This document shows positions 24,701 to 36,185 of a stretch of 64,000 nucleotides of DNA, piece by piece. Origin of the DNA: Cenococcum geophilum 1.58 (lineage: Eukaryota > Ascomycota > Dothideomycetes > Gloniales > Gloniaceae); the NCBI GenBank assembly GCA_001692895.1, contig KV748225.1, positions 62,001 to 126,000 of the forward strand, given 5' to 3'. The notes below the pieces were generated by a model. That model ran no database searches. It was given only the letters and a program-made list of their open reading frames with translations, and had not been told where the DNA came from. How positions within the stretch are numbered: the first letter of the stretch is position 1; each line of letters opens with the position of its first letter. The translations under genes were made by a program, and so were the position numbers.

Positions 24701-25640
24701 TGTTAAATTATACAAAAGTTGTGGGTTCTATAGCACCATCGCGCTAGAATTAATAACTTAGTAGATATACTAACTGCCTACCCATTCTTATATATAGCTA
24801 TAATTGTATAATATTCGCCATACTTCGGTTGGCTAATAGGGATAGAGGGACTTGGTTATAGCAGGGTTATAGCTATAGAGTAGTGGCCTAACGTATCTCT
24901 CCGTGCTGTAGGCTTATATAATAATTGGCGTTTAACGCAAGCGCTTAACTCTGGTTAGTAAGGTAGGGCCGTAATTAGTGTTATCTAAATTAAGTATTGG
25001 TGTATTAAGAGAAGGGTTTAAAAGGTTAACTGGTTCGCGTAAGGGTTGGGGGGACAGCGTTAGCAGATTTAATTTCTTAGGTATTAGTTTAAGGGAACGC
25101 CATCCTTAGTCTTAATTTTAGCAGTAGCTTACTTAATATTAAGTTTAATAAGGCCATAGAGAAGGTTAAAGGAGTTAGGGTAATAAGTTGGTATATTAAA
25201 AGCCGGTTCCTATTTAGTAATAACTAGTATAAAAATTTATATATACTAACGCTTCTTAATCGTAAAAGCTTTTGTAGGCTATTGTTTATTAGGAAAATAA
25301 TGTATAAAGTATATCGCCATATTTGCTTTTAGGGTAAGAAAGTTCTTTAGTTCTCGTTCTATATCTAGTATCTCTTAGATCTGATTTTTATGCTATTTCT
25401 TTTTACCTCTTCTGTTAGGGGCCTAATAATCCCTCTATTCCACGCCCTATTGCTTCTTTAGATCTAGTTTAGGGATATAGCTTAGTAGTTCTGGGCCTGT
25501 AGTTATAAATGCGAAATAGTTATAAAAACGGCTACGGCTTAGAGGGATGAGTTGGTAGACCTAATGGGAATAAGTAAGTCAGTTATTGAGTATATACTTA
25601 TAGGAATGATATGTTGGGGATTCTATATATATATACCTGC
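21790..25640 (-). pseudogene. SNF2-family helicase-like ATPase, copy 2 (decayed)
   Basis: Tandem paralogue of 12,560-16,460, offset by about 9.2 kb and matching it along its whole length on the minus strand. Motif VI survives in part as YRLGQYRK at 22,021-22,044. The motif III position near 23,145-23,160 reads SRTSFKKG instead of MSKTPFKKG. The P-loop position near 23,855 no longer reads GLGKT (GFSEI in that frame), so this copy is more decayed than copy 1. An uninterrupted 119-codon stretch of the N-terminal region remains at 24,134-24,493, containing VNKETAAIRLNRNTTLLEAFAERL; it corresponds to about 15,000-15,380 in copy 1. Both copies are hit independently by RIP-type changes, so the duplication predates or triggered that damage. 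Confidence 0.72.
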
Positions 25641-25859
25641 TTAGCTTAATTTAAATTACTTTTTTACTAAGATTACGGGATAAGTATAAAGAAGAGAATA
25701 TTAGATAAGGTATAGAGCTTAGCGAGCGAAGCAGAAAACCGTTTTATTATTAGAATTTAGCAGAATATAGCAGATATAAGGCTAACCTATACAAAAAATA
25801 AAATTAAAAGCTTTAAGCGGATATAAACTCGTGAATTTTATAGGATATTATAAAGTAAG

Positions 25860-26400
25860 GTGGATATTAGTGGATAATAGGGTAGAATTTAATAGAAAAT
25901 ATAAGGTTAAGTGAAAACTAATAGAATAAATAGAAATTGTTAGGATACGTGGGTAAGTGTAAAGTGTTAAGCACCTAGTATAAATAAATTGGTAAGGTAA
26001 AATAAGATAGAAATTAGTTAAAAGCTAATAGGAGCTAGTAGGTGCTATAAAGCTAGGTGTAATAAAAGCTGGTATAGAACTAGTGGAATATAGTAGAAAA
26101 TATAACGAGAGATGGAGACTAGTAGAGTACTAATAGAATCTGGTAGAGAATAATGTAAGAGGTTAAGACGGATAGAGGGTTAGTGGAATCCGGTAGAGAG
26201 TAAGATAAGAAGTTAAAATGGGTAAAGCACCCGTGGGGTCTAGTAGGAAGTAAGATAAGAGATAGAAACTGGTAGAAAGCTAGTGGAATTGGATAGAAAA
26301 TAGGATAAGGAGTGAAAACTAGCAGGCGCTAGTAGAATCTAGTAGTAAATATAATGAGAAGAGGAGACTAGAGGCTACTAGGTAGTGCTTAATAGAAAAG
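25860..26400. repeat. Degenerate 60-bp-type repeats upstream of SNF2 copy 2
   Basis: Counterpart of 16,600-17,270, with the same series of words (AACGAGAGAT, GGGTTAGTGGAATCCGG, AGTAGGAAGTAAGATAAGAGAT). It marks the right end of the second copy of the 9.2-kb unit, near 26,410. Confidence 0.65.
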
Positions 26401-26431
26401 GCGCTATTTAGTAGATTTTAATAGATTATAT

Positions 26432-26612
26432 ACTACCCTAGCGCATCTAGTTAAAAGCGCGTGTTAATCTTAGTAATTAAACGACAGAGTTTATACCTTT
26501 TAAAGTAATATACACAGCCATTTTAACGTATTTTTACCATTTTTAAGGTATAATCTACGCATTTTAATTAGCGTGATTAACACGCGCTTTCCACTAGATG
26601 CGCTAGGGTAGT
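26432..26612. mobile_element. 181-bp MITE with 38-bp terminal inverted repeats
   Basis: The left end ACTACCCTAGCGCATCTAGT... (26,432-26,469) is the reverse complement of the right end (26,575-26,612) at 36 of 38 positions. The body is AT-rich with no coding capacity. It lies between the SNF2 copy 2 upstream repeats and the Plavaka gene. The left flank TA and the right flank TG could be a TA target duplication altered by mutation, which would suggest a Tc1/mariner relative, but this is not secure. Confidence 0.85.
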
Positions 26613-26895
26613 GTAGTAGGTTATCTTAGCTATAATAATNGCTATTAACCCTTTATAGTATATATTAAGGATAGTAAATCNAGAATTAAAAATATATATT
26701 ACTTTATATTAGGAAGCTATAAATATAGTTTATATATAATTTATATTATTATATAAAGGGGTTAAGAAGTTAATATATTTTTATTTTAGTAGGGTAGAAA
26801 GGTATATATAAGGTATATTTGTGCATAAGATAGCCCAAACGCCTAGCTAGAAAACTGCTTTACTAAGACTAGTTTTCTCTATTAAAACACTATCT
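26613..26895. other. AT-rich spacer upstream of the Plavaka gene
   Basis: No gene recognised. It contains two ambiguous bases (26,640 and 26,681). It would hold the promoter and 5' leader of the plus-strand transposase gene, but no motif is readable. Confidence 0.5.
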
Positions 26896-29800
26896 TATTA
26901 ATATAAACCGTAGATATAGATAGTGCAGCTTTATTCCTAAGAATAACTAAGGCCTATTACTCTATTTACGCCGCTGTAAATTATAACCTAAAGCCCAAGC
27001 CTAGATTCTACGCGACGATACTAACGTAGACGCGCCTCCGTATATCTACCTTAACCTATAGGCGGAGCCTAATGCAGGGATACACCAATATTTGGCTAGT
27101 GGAAGTGGCGAGTTTAAGGGTTTTAGCGCGTCTGGATACTAAGAGGAGTGTATTTTAGATAATGGGAATAATATACTATATAGTAAAGATAGCAATCGCA
27201 CCGGATTATTGTCTATATTATCGTTACTACGCGTTAAAACTTTTAAGGAGCGGATAAATAAATAAGCCGGTATCCCAATTGTAAGCATTAAGGATTAGGT
27301 AGATAAGTAATAAGTAGCAACACTGTCCTAGGTAATCCTACTAATCTAAGCTATAAACCGCCATTTTCATTCTACCCCTTTACTAGTAAATTCGACTATA
27401 CCTTTATAGTATGGCTATATAGTATATAAAGTACAAAAGGCGATATTAAGCGGTTGTTAAATAACACCCGGCTTAACTAACTAACATCCTGCCTTAGTTT
27501 TAAATTAGCGGATAATTGGGAGGAGAAGTTATATAAACTACTACTAGGTATAGTTGACGAAGAATAGACAAAAACTTGCTATAAACCTATTATATATATA
27601 TAAGGCATCTACCGGCCTTTGTATTACTGCGTATACCAAGATATTATAAAGGTAATTAAGTTTCTTATTAGTTATAGACCCTTTAGAGATACCCTTATGT
27701 ACGCCCTAATAAGAGTATATAATATCTATAATTAGAGGGTCTATAATAAACTATATACTGCTAATTAGTGGTGGGAAACCTAGGCATAGCTACCAGACGG
27801 CGCGACCGTTGTATTAGTGCTACTCGCTATAGATAAAACGCAGCTAATAACGTATTACGGCGATAAGTCCTTATAGCCAGTATATATTACTATTGGTAAT
27901 CTTAATCAAAAAACGTGTAGGAAATAGAACTTACCCACTAACTTACTGCTTGGGTTTATTCCTAATATAAAGAACATAAACTATAATACTTAGAGTACTT
28001 ATTATTATAAAGCTATGGAGGAGATGCTAAAACGTAAGTGCTTAATATATAATAAGTAGGAACCCCGTCTAACAAGTCTTATAGCGCTTAAAAGTCTCTA
28101 GTATAGAGGTATTAATATAGAATATGTAGATAGGAGAATCCGCCAATGTTACCCCGTTATATGCGGAATAATGGCAGACTATAAGGAGCAGGTTCTTATT
28201 ACTGGTGTGAAAAGCTAGCAATACTATATAATATACTAAGTACCACCCAATAGACGCGAAAACCTTTTAGAACGTCACCCGCTTAGGATATATAAGTTAA
28301 CTAAAAAGTAGATTGTAGCCTAATAAGTAAATAACACACCTTAAACGGATCTAGATTGGGTGTACCCTGTACCGTACTTTGTATAGAAATATAGCCTAAT
28401 TAATATATATAACGCAATGATGGCAGATATTCTCTATTAACTGCTAAAAGGCATTGTTATGCGTTTTATTAAATGGATACGAAAGGTAATAAGTGAAGTT
28501 ATCCCCGCTAGTAAGAAACGAAAACGTTACAGGAGAACTATTTAAGATATTTCAGCAAAGAGTTAGATTAATTAGCGTTTTATAAAAATACCTTAATATC
28601 CTAGCTTGAAAGTATTTTATAATACTCCATTTAGTTAAATATTATAGTAGACTAGCGACAAGTAAAAGTTAATCCTAAAGCAACTAATTCCTGCCCTAGC
28701 TCTACTTCTTACTAGTAAGGTACTATATGTAATACATTTTACTTAGGCGATACTAGATTTTATTACTATGGTATAGTACCAAACTTATAATAAAGAGACA
28801 CTTTAGTATATAGAGCATGCCCTATATCGGATTAATAAACTAAAAGGTATATTTTAAGGTTTCCGACCTAAGACAAGGGATTTAGACGAGGGGCATTTTA
28901 ACTTCCTAAAGTTTTATGCTATAACCTATTTTATAGATTATATCCGCTAGTTTGGCGCCGCTAATGGTTATAATATATTAAACAGAGAGGCTGCCTATAA
29001 GTACGCTGTAAAGGCGTATTGGCATTAAATAAATAAATAGAGTAATTTTGAGTTATAGATCTGCCTCTATAACACTTAGTGCGTATCTATACTAGTAATA
29101 GAGAGTTAGTTATTATATTGTAATTTTAAAACTATATCTACCGCAGAACGTAGTATAGTACTATAATTAACTAAACCGACGCGTTATATCGATATGCGAT
29201 TAACTCCTTAGGGTCTAAAAACGGACTAGTACGCCTATATGTCCTAATACGGTCTTAGTCTTATAAAATGGCGGATAGTAGGGACATTAGCCGACAGTTT
29301 TAAGATATCTAATTTTGAGGACGCGCTTACTATATTTCTTTATAAATATAGAAGGAAGGTTATTGGCTAAAATTCTACGTAAGCTAATATGGACCGCCGT
29401 GACCTGGACCCTTCTTAGATTAGGCTATACTTTATTTAAGTATACCCCTTTTTAAAATACTGGAAGCGGATGGGCGTAGATCCAAATGACCTTAACTAAG
29501 TAGCTAAGGAAATCATACACTACGTACTAAATTGGCGAAAGTTAAGCAATTAGAAGCGTAACTATATATAGGTACAGAAATATATAGCTGATAATAGAGA
29601 TAGAAGAGGGAAGACTAGGCCCATAGGTGAAAGAATAGTAGGATAACTCTAGGTTATTATTACTATATTAGATTATTCTACTTTAGGGAATAACGGCCTC
29701 CCTCTTTAATTTACTAGGGTAATGGTAAACCTTATATAGTACTAAAATAATAGCAGGCCTTACCCCGTCTATAGTATAACTAAGGTTAAATACTAGTATC

Positions 29801-29990
29801 TAACTACTGCTAGAAACCTACGCTCCTTGGCTAGTAGTAGATTTTACTCTATATAGTCTATACTATAAAGTGCTTATATAGTTTTAGCTGGTTATAGTTA
29901 CCCTAACCTATTTTATATTAATAACTATATTAACTAGGACCAGTATAATATAGTATATTTACCAGATTTCTTAAAAGGAGGGTTTTAAGT
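26896..29990 (+). pseudogene. Plavaka-type (CACTA-like) transposase remnant
   Basis: Known family role: Plavaka transposases are large fungal DDE-type enzymes of CACTA-like elements. Seen: a single plus-strand frame can be followed from about 27,526 to 29,990, interrupted almost only by TAG/TAA codons at places where Gln is likely; upstream, about 27,071-27,520 continues in a different frame. Motifs in order: WWWETQ (about 27,766-27,783), LPDGATVVLVLLAIDKTQL (27,790-27,850), YGDKS then PVYITIGN (27,853-27,900), QCYPVICGIMADYKEQVL (28,145-28,200), LDEGHFNFLKFYA (28,876-28,922) and FGAANGYN (28,950-28,975). Order and spacing match the family as I know it, and the length of about 1,000 codons is right. 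It is the only transposase found in block G and the likely motor of that element. A pyrimidine-rich array follows directly. Confidence 0.7.
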
Positions 29991-30054
29991 TATATTAGCA
30001 TATTAACAGGCTACTGCTAAAAGGCTATTTTTACTATAAGTTTTAACTATATAT

Positions 30055-30745
30055 TCCGTTTACTGTTTTCTATACTACTTTTTACTATCCTACTGCTTTC
30101 TACTGCTTTCCACTATCCTACTACTTTCCACTACTTTCCACTATCCCACTGCTTTCTACTGCTTTCTACTATCCTATTACTTTCCGCTGCTTTCTACTGC
30201 TTTCCGCTATCCTACTGCTTTCTACTACTTTCCACTATCCTACTGCTTTTTACTATCCCACTGCTTTCTACTATCCCACTGCTTTCCACTATCCTACTAC
30301 TTTCTACTATCCCACTGCTTTCTACTATCCCACTGCTTTCCACTATCCCACTGCTTTCTACTGTCCTACTGCTTTCCGCTACTTTTTACTATCCTACTGC
30401 TTTCCGCTGCTTTCTACTGCTTTCCGCTATCCTACTACTTTCCACTGCTTTCCACTGCTTTCCGCTATCCTACTGCTTTCTATTACTTTCTATTATCCTA
30501 CTACTTTCTACTATCCTACTGCTTTCTACTGTCCCACTGCTTTCCGCTGCTTTTTACTATCCTACTGCTTTCCGCTGCTTTTTACTGCTTTCCGCTATCC
30601 TACTGCTTTTTACTACTTTCCACTGCTTTCCACTATCCTACTGCTTTCCACTGCTTTTCACTATCTTACTGCTTTTTACTACGTTCTACTACATTCTATT
30701 GCTTTTTACTATATTCTACTACGTTTTGTTGCTTTCTACCACATT
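30055..30745. repeat. Pyrimidine-rich array of CTGCTTTCYA and CTATCCYA units
   Basis: About 690 bases of alternating 10-base (CTGCTTTCTA/CTACTTTCCA) and 8-base (CTATCCTA) units in irregular order, so 18 and 28 bases are common spacings. The plus strand is almost free of G except in GCTTT. On the minus strand it reads GTAGAAAGCAGTAGGATAG, which resembles the AGTAGAAAG part of the 81-bp unit, so the satellites of block G may share an ancestor. It lies immediately 3' of the Plavaka gene. Confidence 0.85.
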
Positions 30746-32010
30746 TTACTACTTTTAATTTTGTTATCTTCTAATTGGAGGTCCCGGCCTCCGCCGAAAT
30801 ACTTTAATATCTGTAATAAGGGCTAGAATATTATTAGCGAAAACGGAGATACTCTACTATAAGTTAATAAGATCTTAGGTCCGTATGGCTTAACGGAGAA
30901 GTATCTAAGCTCTTAGTACAATCTTTTAAGAAGATATAATTAAACTGTTAAGAGAAACAGTGGGTTAAAGTAGACCCTTTTAATTTAATGGAATCTGGAT
31001 ATAGTAATGGAGTTAGTATATATAAATAGGTAAGTATGCTATAATTCTATAGCAGTTATCTACTAACATCTGTAAGGTCTATATTAGCTTAGTAATATTT
31101 TTACCTTAAGGGCTAGTAATCCGCGTGGTGTTCTTACTTAGGAGAGTAGGGAAGATAATCCGTTAAGATTAGTTAAAAAGACTAATCGCTAAGTCTCTAG
31201 TTGCTTTAACTCCTAAGACTAACAATTTTCAAATAAAATGTATACTCGCGATAGTGGTGGTAAGGCCATTGGCTGTATTAAAACAGAATCCCCTAGAGGT
31301 TAACTTATTCTCTGCTAGACCTAAAGAGATTAATATTAACCCATCTATATTATAGACGATAGTTAAGAAATAAACTAGATTTTGCGAAGCTAGTTATTAT
31401 ACTATGTTAGCATTGCAAAAGCTAATAAGAGTGCTATAAGTATGTGATATTTTCTGAATAAGAAGATATCTAACCATTAATAGATTCCCGTTATTAGAAA
31501 ACCTTGTTTAAGTCTAATAGAATATTAAAGCACTATAATATGTTATAAATAAGCCTTATACAGATCTTAGTTTAATCGTAATAATTAAGTATGCTTCCTT
31601 AGTTGAAAATATAAGCATTCTTAAAGACTGGCCCCTTCTTTTATTAAAGCTATTACCTTATGCTGTACTTGATATTTATATAAGGAAGATCTCTATGACT
31701 TAGCTTAACCCTGCCACGGATATAAATGATATCTATAGGGGGTAATAGATTTTTTAGAGTTGATTTCCTAGGGAGATTTTCGGTTTTCCGTGCTAAAAAT
31801 TGCATCACGTGACGACGTTCGGGGACGTAAGCATATACCCCCTCCCGCAACTACACCATCACTAAATATTCTAGATTTCGCCTTGGAGTTATTTATAATA
31901 GGTATTCCTAGAAGATATATTAATTTAAAGCTCTAAAATTAAACATTGTTAACGTTTTATATAGGGGTTGTTAATTAAGCTTTTGGGATAAAGTTTAACA
32001 CTATACCAAA
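30746..32010. other. Unassigned sequence in block G
   Basis: No gene recognised. Plus-strand frames between about 31,200 and 31,870 have coding-like composition but no motif, and the 65-codon minus-strand frame at 31,653-31,850 has none either. CpA dinucleotides survive around 31,785-31,865, so this part is less mutated. Confidence 0.4.
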
Positions 32011-32079
32011 ATTATAACTTCCTTGTTATAGCTGAGTAATCCTAAAACCCTCCTTTTCCTCCCCTTTCTCCTATTGCTT

Positions 32080-32190
32080 GGCGCCGAGCCTTATTATATT
32101 GTTGCCGAGCCTTATTATATTATTGCTGAGCCTTATTGTATTGCTAAGCATTATTGCATCGCCGCTAAGCCTTATTATATTGTTGCTGAG
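32080..32190. repeat. Tandem GAGCCTTATTATATT repeats
   Basis: Five degenerate units of 20-27 bases carrying GCCGAGCCTTATTATATTGTT. They lie directly upstream of a tRNA-like 3' half. Confidence 0.7.
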
Positions 32191-32246
32191 GCCCCTTACC
32201 TAATTAGGCAATAAGAGGTCGTGGGTTTAATTCCCGTGCGTGGCAT
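32190..32246 (+). other. tRNA-like 3' half, possible tRNA-derived SINE or tRNA relic
   Basis: The stretch 32,215-32,245 resembles the T arm and acceptor of a tRNA: GTGGG (32,221-32,225), a seven-base loop TTTAATT in place of TTCGAAT, then CCCGT and GTGGCA. The loop also serves as a polymerase III B box. I cannot place a matching 5' acceptor strand within 90 bases. An A-box-like TAGCTGAGT lies about 190 bases upstream (about 32,030). It is a relic or SINE end rather than a working tRNA. Confidence 0.35.
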
Positions 32247-32249
32247 GTT

Positions 32250-33655
32250 AAGAAGATTAAAAAAGAAGGTAGTTTCTATTAAATTACGTATTAGTAAGGC
32301 TCTAAATTAATCCTATAATTCTCTACGTCTCGCAAGGCCTAGAAAATTATAACGCCCTTTTTTCTATATAATATTTTAGTGTGCATACCTGACGGCGAGC
32401 TGCAGCTCCTTAATCCCACTAGGCTAGATTTAAAATTAAGAGAACTAAGAGGACTTACCACTACGCTATAAGGACTTTATATTATAATTTCCTAAATTTA
32501 ATTAAAATATAATCCCTTCTTAAGCCTTAAGATTAAGCTTTATATATTTAATTATAAGGGTAACATGTAGGCAGATTAGTAGTAGAAGATATTAATTTTG
32601 TAATATAGGCCGTCGAAATCGGACTCTGCACCTATATGAGGTGACTTGGCCTATAAACCTACTGGTCCTTAGATTTAGTAGAGCTAACGTAAAGATGTTA
32701 TATAGCGTGCGGGTGGGAGCTAGTGGTTATTAAGACGTTATAGGTAGTGGTGAAAAGTTTTTACGCGGGGATAGTGAGATCTTAAAAACCACCACTGATG
32801 GTGCCCCCTCGCAGTAAACGACTATTATGCCCTTACCCGAGCCTACCTATATAATCGTTATAGATATAAGTTGGATTTAACGTCCCTAAACCCTAAATTA
32901 AAGACATTAACGACCCCTTATATTAATAAATAAGTGAACAAAAGAATAAATAAATAAGTATACTATTTCCTAACCCTAGGGCGATCGCCTACGGAGTATA
33001 TAGTTACTTGCTGTCCGCACCGTATTCTACCTAATAGCCTAAATAATAACCCCACGGTTTTCCTGTCTCCTCTTTACGGCCGGCTACCCTAGAAAAGGCC
33101 TAGTAACTAGGGCCTAGGCATAAAAGATACCTAGAGCATATATATCCCGATCACCTTTTGGTGTTACGGAGCCGGTTACGGATAAATTCCTCTTACGCCT
33201 TTAATAAGCTCTAGGGGGGGTATACGCGGCAAATAGTTTACGGAGGTGGCATGTATTGGGGACGGTTAAGACATAGAAAACTGCTATAAGTATATAGCAA
33301 TTAATCGGTTAATAGTAAGGCCTAGTTGGGATATAGTGAACCCTAGCTGCGGATAAGCTGGAAGAAGGATATAGTGGTTACTAAGGAGATCCAATATCTA
33401 TGGAGGTCTGGACGTAGCTGCCGGGCAGCCCTAGGGGGCCGCTAGCTGCGCGTGGAGGTGGTTAACGGGGTTTTTTTATCCTACTAAGGTGGCTTATAGG
33501 GGTTTTTTTCCCTAATACCTGGGGTTCTTTCCTGTAAAATATTAATTTTCCCCTAGTGTGGAGTAGTCTGCGTGGGCCCGATAGGGATCTAAATTAGACG
33601 TTAAGTAATAAATGAATAATTAATAATTAATTTAATTAGTGGTAATAACTATAGG
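32250..33655. other. Unassigned, partly GC-richer sequence near the right end of block G
   Basis: No gene recognised. Two GC-richer patches (about 32,590-32,860 and 33,090-33,600) break the AT-rich pattern. They contain runs such as CCTAGGGGGCCGCTAG (about 33,443) and TTTTTTT tracts, but no ORF or RNA motif I can support. Confidence 0.4.
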
Positions 33656-33659
33656 GCTT

Positions 33660-33950
33660 ATATCTAAATAGAATCCTGTTAGGACCCTACTAGGAGCCTA
33701 TTAGTACGATTATAATGATTAGGAAAACTAAAATCCTACTAAGAGGCTTCTAGGGTCGTAATACTACAACAATTTTCTAATATAGGACGATTAGGAAATG
33801 CTAGGTTCCTGCTAGGAGCCTATTAGGATGAATAGGAAATAATTATCCTGCCAGGTTCCTGCTAGGAGCCTGTCAGGACAATTAGGACGATTAGGAAAAT
33901 TAAAATCCTATTAGGAGGCCTCCAGGATCTTAGCACCCTAACAAAATGCT
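33660..33950. repeat. TAGGA-rich subterminal repeats at the right end of block G
   Basis: Many copies of CTAGGAGCCT, GATTAGGAAAA and TCCTGCTAGGAG. A 60-base segment at 33,718-33,780 is repeated at 33,888-33,952, the second copy ending at the point where Copia A resumes. Together with the 9-bp CTAGGACCT array at the left end, this looks like matched subterminal repeats. Confidence 0.7.
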
Positions 33951-33954
33951 AATG

Positions 33955-36185
33955 TAATAGCGCCCTATATTATTGTAACGGACCTAACACAACCTTAGTT
34001 TATAACCTCCCGCTTAATTCTAAAGTCCTTATATAGTGTAAAAGCGGTAATTAAACTGGACCTTACCGTTTACTAGCTGTAGAAGACGAAATATATTATA
34101 TATAACTTCCTAGCGGACCAACTAGCTTTAGAAGCACGTCCATAAAACCCTATTTTTGGTCCAAAGACACCCGTAATATTAAACCAGATAAACTAGAAGC
34201 ACCCGCCGAACTAGATAAACTAAAAGCACCCCTACCTACTCTAGAAATCCCCTATAAACCTACTAAACCTTCTAAACCTACTATAAAGCGTGGCCGAGGA
34301 CGCCCCTAAAAGCACCCTATAATAAAGAGCCACCTAACCTCCGCAGGCATATCTATAAGGCAATCTCCGTCTACGGATATATTAGTTCTAGTATAAGAAA
34401 CCCCTTTTACGGACTCACGACGCAAAGAGATTAACGAACTACTTAAGAAGGGCGTCTTTGCGGCTGTAACGGAGAGAGATATTCCGCAAGGCGTCCGTAT
34501 ATTTAACTTACGCTTTATTAACAAAATTAAGCACCCTAGTACTAATAAAGCCTTTGAAAAATTAAGGCTCGTTATACAAGCTTACAACAACTAGGGAAAG
34601 GGTTTAGTCCTTACGTAATCGCCTATAATTTAACGAGTTAGTTAACGGATTATACTTACACTTACGCCTAGACTATAGCAAACTAAACCCGTAGCCCTCT
34701 ACTTACGGGATATCTTATAAGCCTATGTGCAGTCTAATATCTACCTAAGTAGGGACATCTTTATACGGCTACCCCTTAAGCTTAATCTATAACTAGGAAC
34801 AATTTTATAGGTTATAAAACCCCTTTACGGAGTGCCAGAAGCTAGAAACCACTAGTTTAAGACGTACTACTAGTATTACGTTAGTAAACTTAAAACAGAG
34901 CAGTTAACCTATAACCCCTGCCTTCTATATACACTATTAAACAGCCTTAGTATTGTTGAACTCTAAATAGACAATACCCTCTTTTTAGCGGACCGGACTT
35001 TTATGGACGCCGAAGAGACTAAATTATAAAAGGCTAAGTTCCTAGTAAAGCCGTAAGAGTAGTTAACTAAGTAGACCCTAATTAAGTTTAATGGAGGCTT
35101 AATTATATAAAAGGGCAACCTAATTTAGCTAACTTAGGAACGCTAAGCTTAAAACCTAAGGCTTATTATAGCAAAGCCTATGGACCTTACTAGCTTCCGT
35201 AAAGAGACCCGTAAAACCGTAAATATAAAGGACTAATACGTCGCATAGCGTGTAAGAGGCGCCTATATTACTATAGTCTGCCAACCTAAATCTGCCTATA
35301 ATTTATCCTTTGCGGCCCAGGTAATAGATCCGTAAGAGGAAGATATTAAGTAGCTAAATAAGCGTATTTAGTGGCAAATTAACAATCCAATAAGAGGACT
35401 TACTTTTATACCACTAGATCTAAATTCCTTTAGCGTAATAGTATTTACGGACGCCTCTTTTACTAATAATAGGGACCTATTATCGCAAATTGGCTTCTTA
35501 ATTGTACTTATAGACCGTAATTAAGACGTAAATATACTATATTGGTCTTTAATTAAATGCAAACGAGTAACCCGCAGCGTACTAGCTTCTAAACTATATA
35601 TACTAGCCCATGGCTTTAATATAGCAGCCGTAATCAAATTAATAATCTAGAAGATCCTATAATTGGAGCAGCTACCCCTAGTTTTATATACCAATTTAAA
35701 GTCCCTTTACGACTGCCTAGTTAAACTAGGTACGATATAAGAGAAGAGGCTTATAGTTGACCTAATGTGTTTATATTAGGCCTATAAACGACGTGAGATT
35801 ACGAAGGTCAAATGGATTAGCAGCGGAGATAACCCAGCAGACGCTATAACTAAGGCAAAGCCGTGCCAAGCTTTAAAACCCCTAATTAACACAAATAAGC
35901 TCAATCTAAAGGTTATAGAATGGGTGGAACGAGACTAATAGAGCACTTATGGTTCATTTACGGCCCGTCAGAAGGCCGTACGGTTCATTTACGGCCCGTT
36001 GGAAGGCCGTACGGTTTATTTTACGGACCGTAAGTAGGACTTACGACCAGCTTGGAGCACCGTTTGGAAGGCAGCCCAGAAGGCACCTCGGGAGGGATTT
36101 CCTATGTATTTCTTTTGTATTTTACGGCTCCATTAAAGCGATTACGGAGGTTAGATATAAGCGAGTCATTTCCAAGTGCCGCCAG
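33955..36185 (+). mobile_element. Element A, 3' internal half: end of integrase, reverse transcriptase, RNase H, 3' leader
   Basis: The end of the integrase (about 33,955-34,185) is followed by a Copia-type reverse transcriptase (about 34,400-35,050) and an RNase H (about 35,430-35,900), identified from conserved Copia motifs. The 3' leader contains three copies of a 29-30 bp unit, GGTTCATTTACGGCCCGT, at about 35,949-36,020. Broken; the continuation of 1,935-5,300. Confidence 0.82.

Larger units (their letters stand above)
5300..33950. mobile_element. Block G: about 28.6 kb inserted in Copia A; probable giant Plavaka-type DNA transposon with cargo
   Basis: Seen: the integrase coding of element A runs to about 5,300 and picks up again at about 33,955, so everything between was inserted after A. 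Both ends carry TAGGA/TCCTA-rich short repeats and TGTTAGGG words in opposite orientation (5,351 and about 33,936-33,943), compatible with weak terminal and subterminal repeats, but I could not define a clean TIR or target duplication. Contents from left: unassigned coding-like sequence (5.6-10.9 kb), an 81-bp array, SNF2 gene copy 1 (-), a coiled-coil remnant (-), AGAGCTCT arrays, a second 81-bp array, SNF2 gene copy 2 (-), a MITE, a Plavaka transposase (+), a pyrimidine-rich array and more unassigned DNA. Inferred: one large transposon mobilised by the Plavaka transposase. Alternative: several stacked insertions, or a duplicated chromosomal segment. Confidence 0.6.

Noticed and set aside
30055-30745. 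CRISPR-like array
   Set aside because: Units are contiguous simple repeats of 8 and 10 bases with no unique spacers, in a eukaryotic retroelement context.
32190-32246. Functional tRNA gene
   Set aside because: Only the 3' half resembles a tRNA; no matching 5' acceptor strand or proper anticodon arm is found.
5300-33950. Starship element
   Set aside because: No tyrosine-recombinase (DUF3435) captain could be recognised at either end; the only transposase seen is Plavaka-type.
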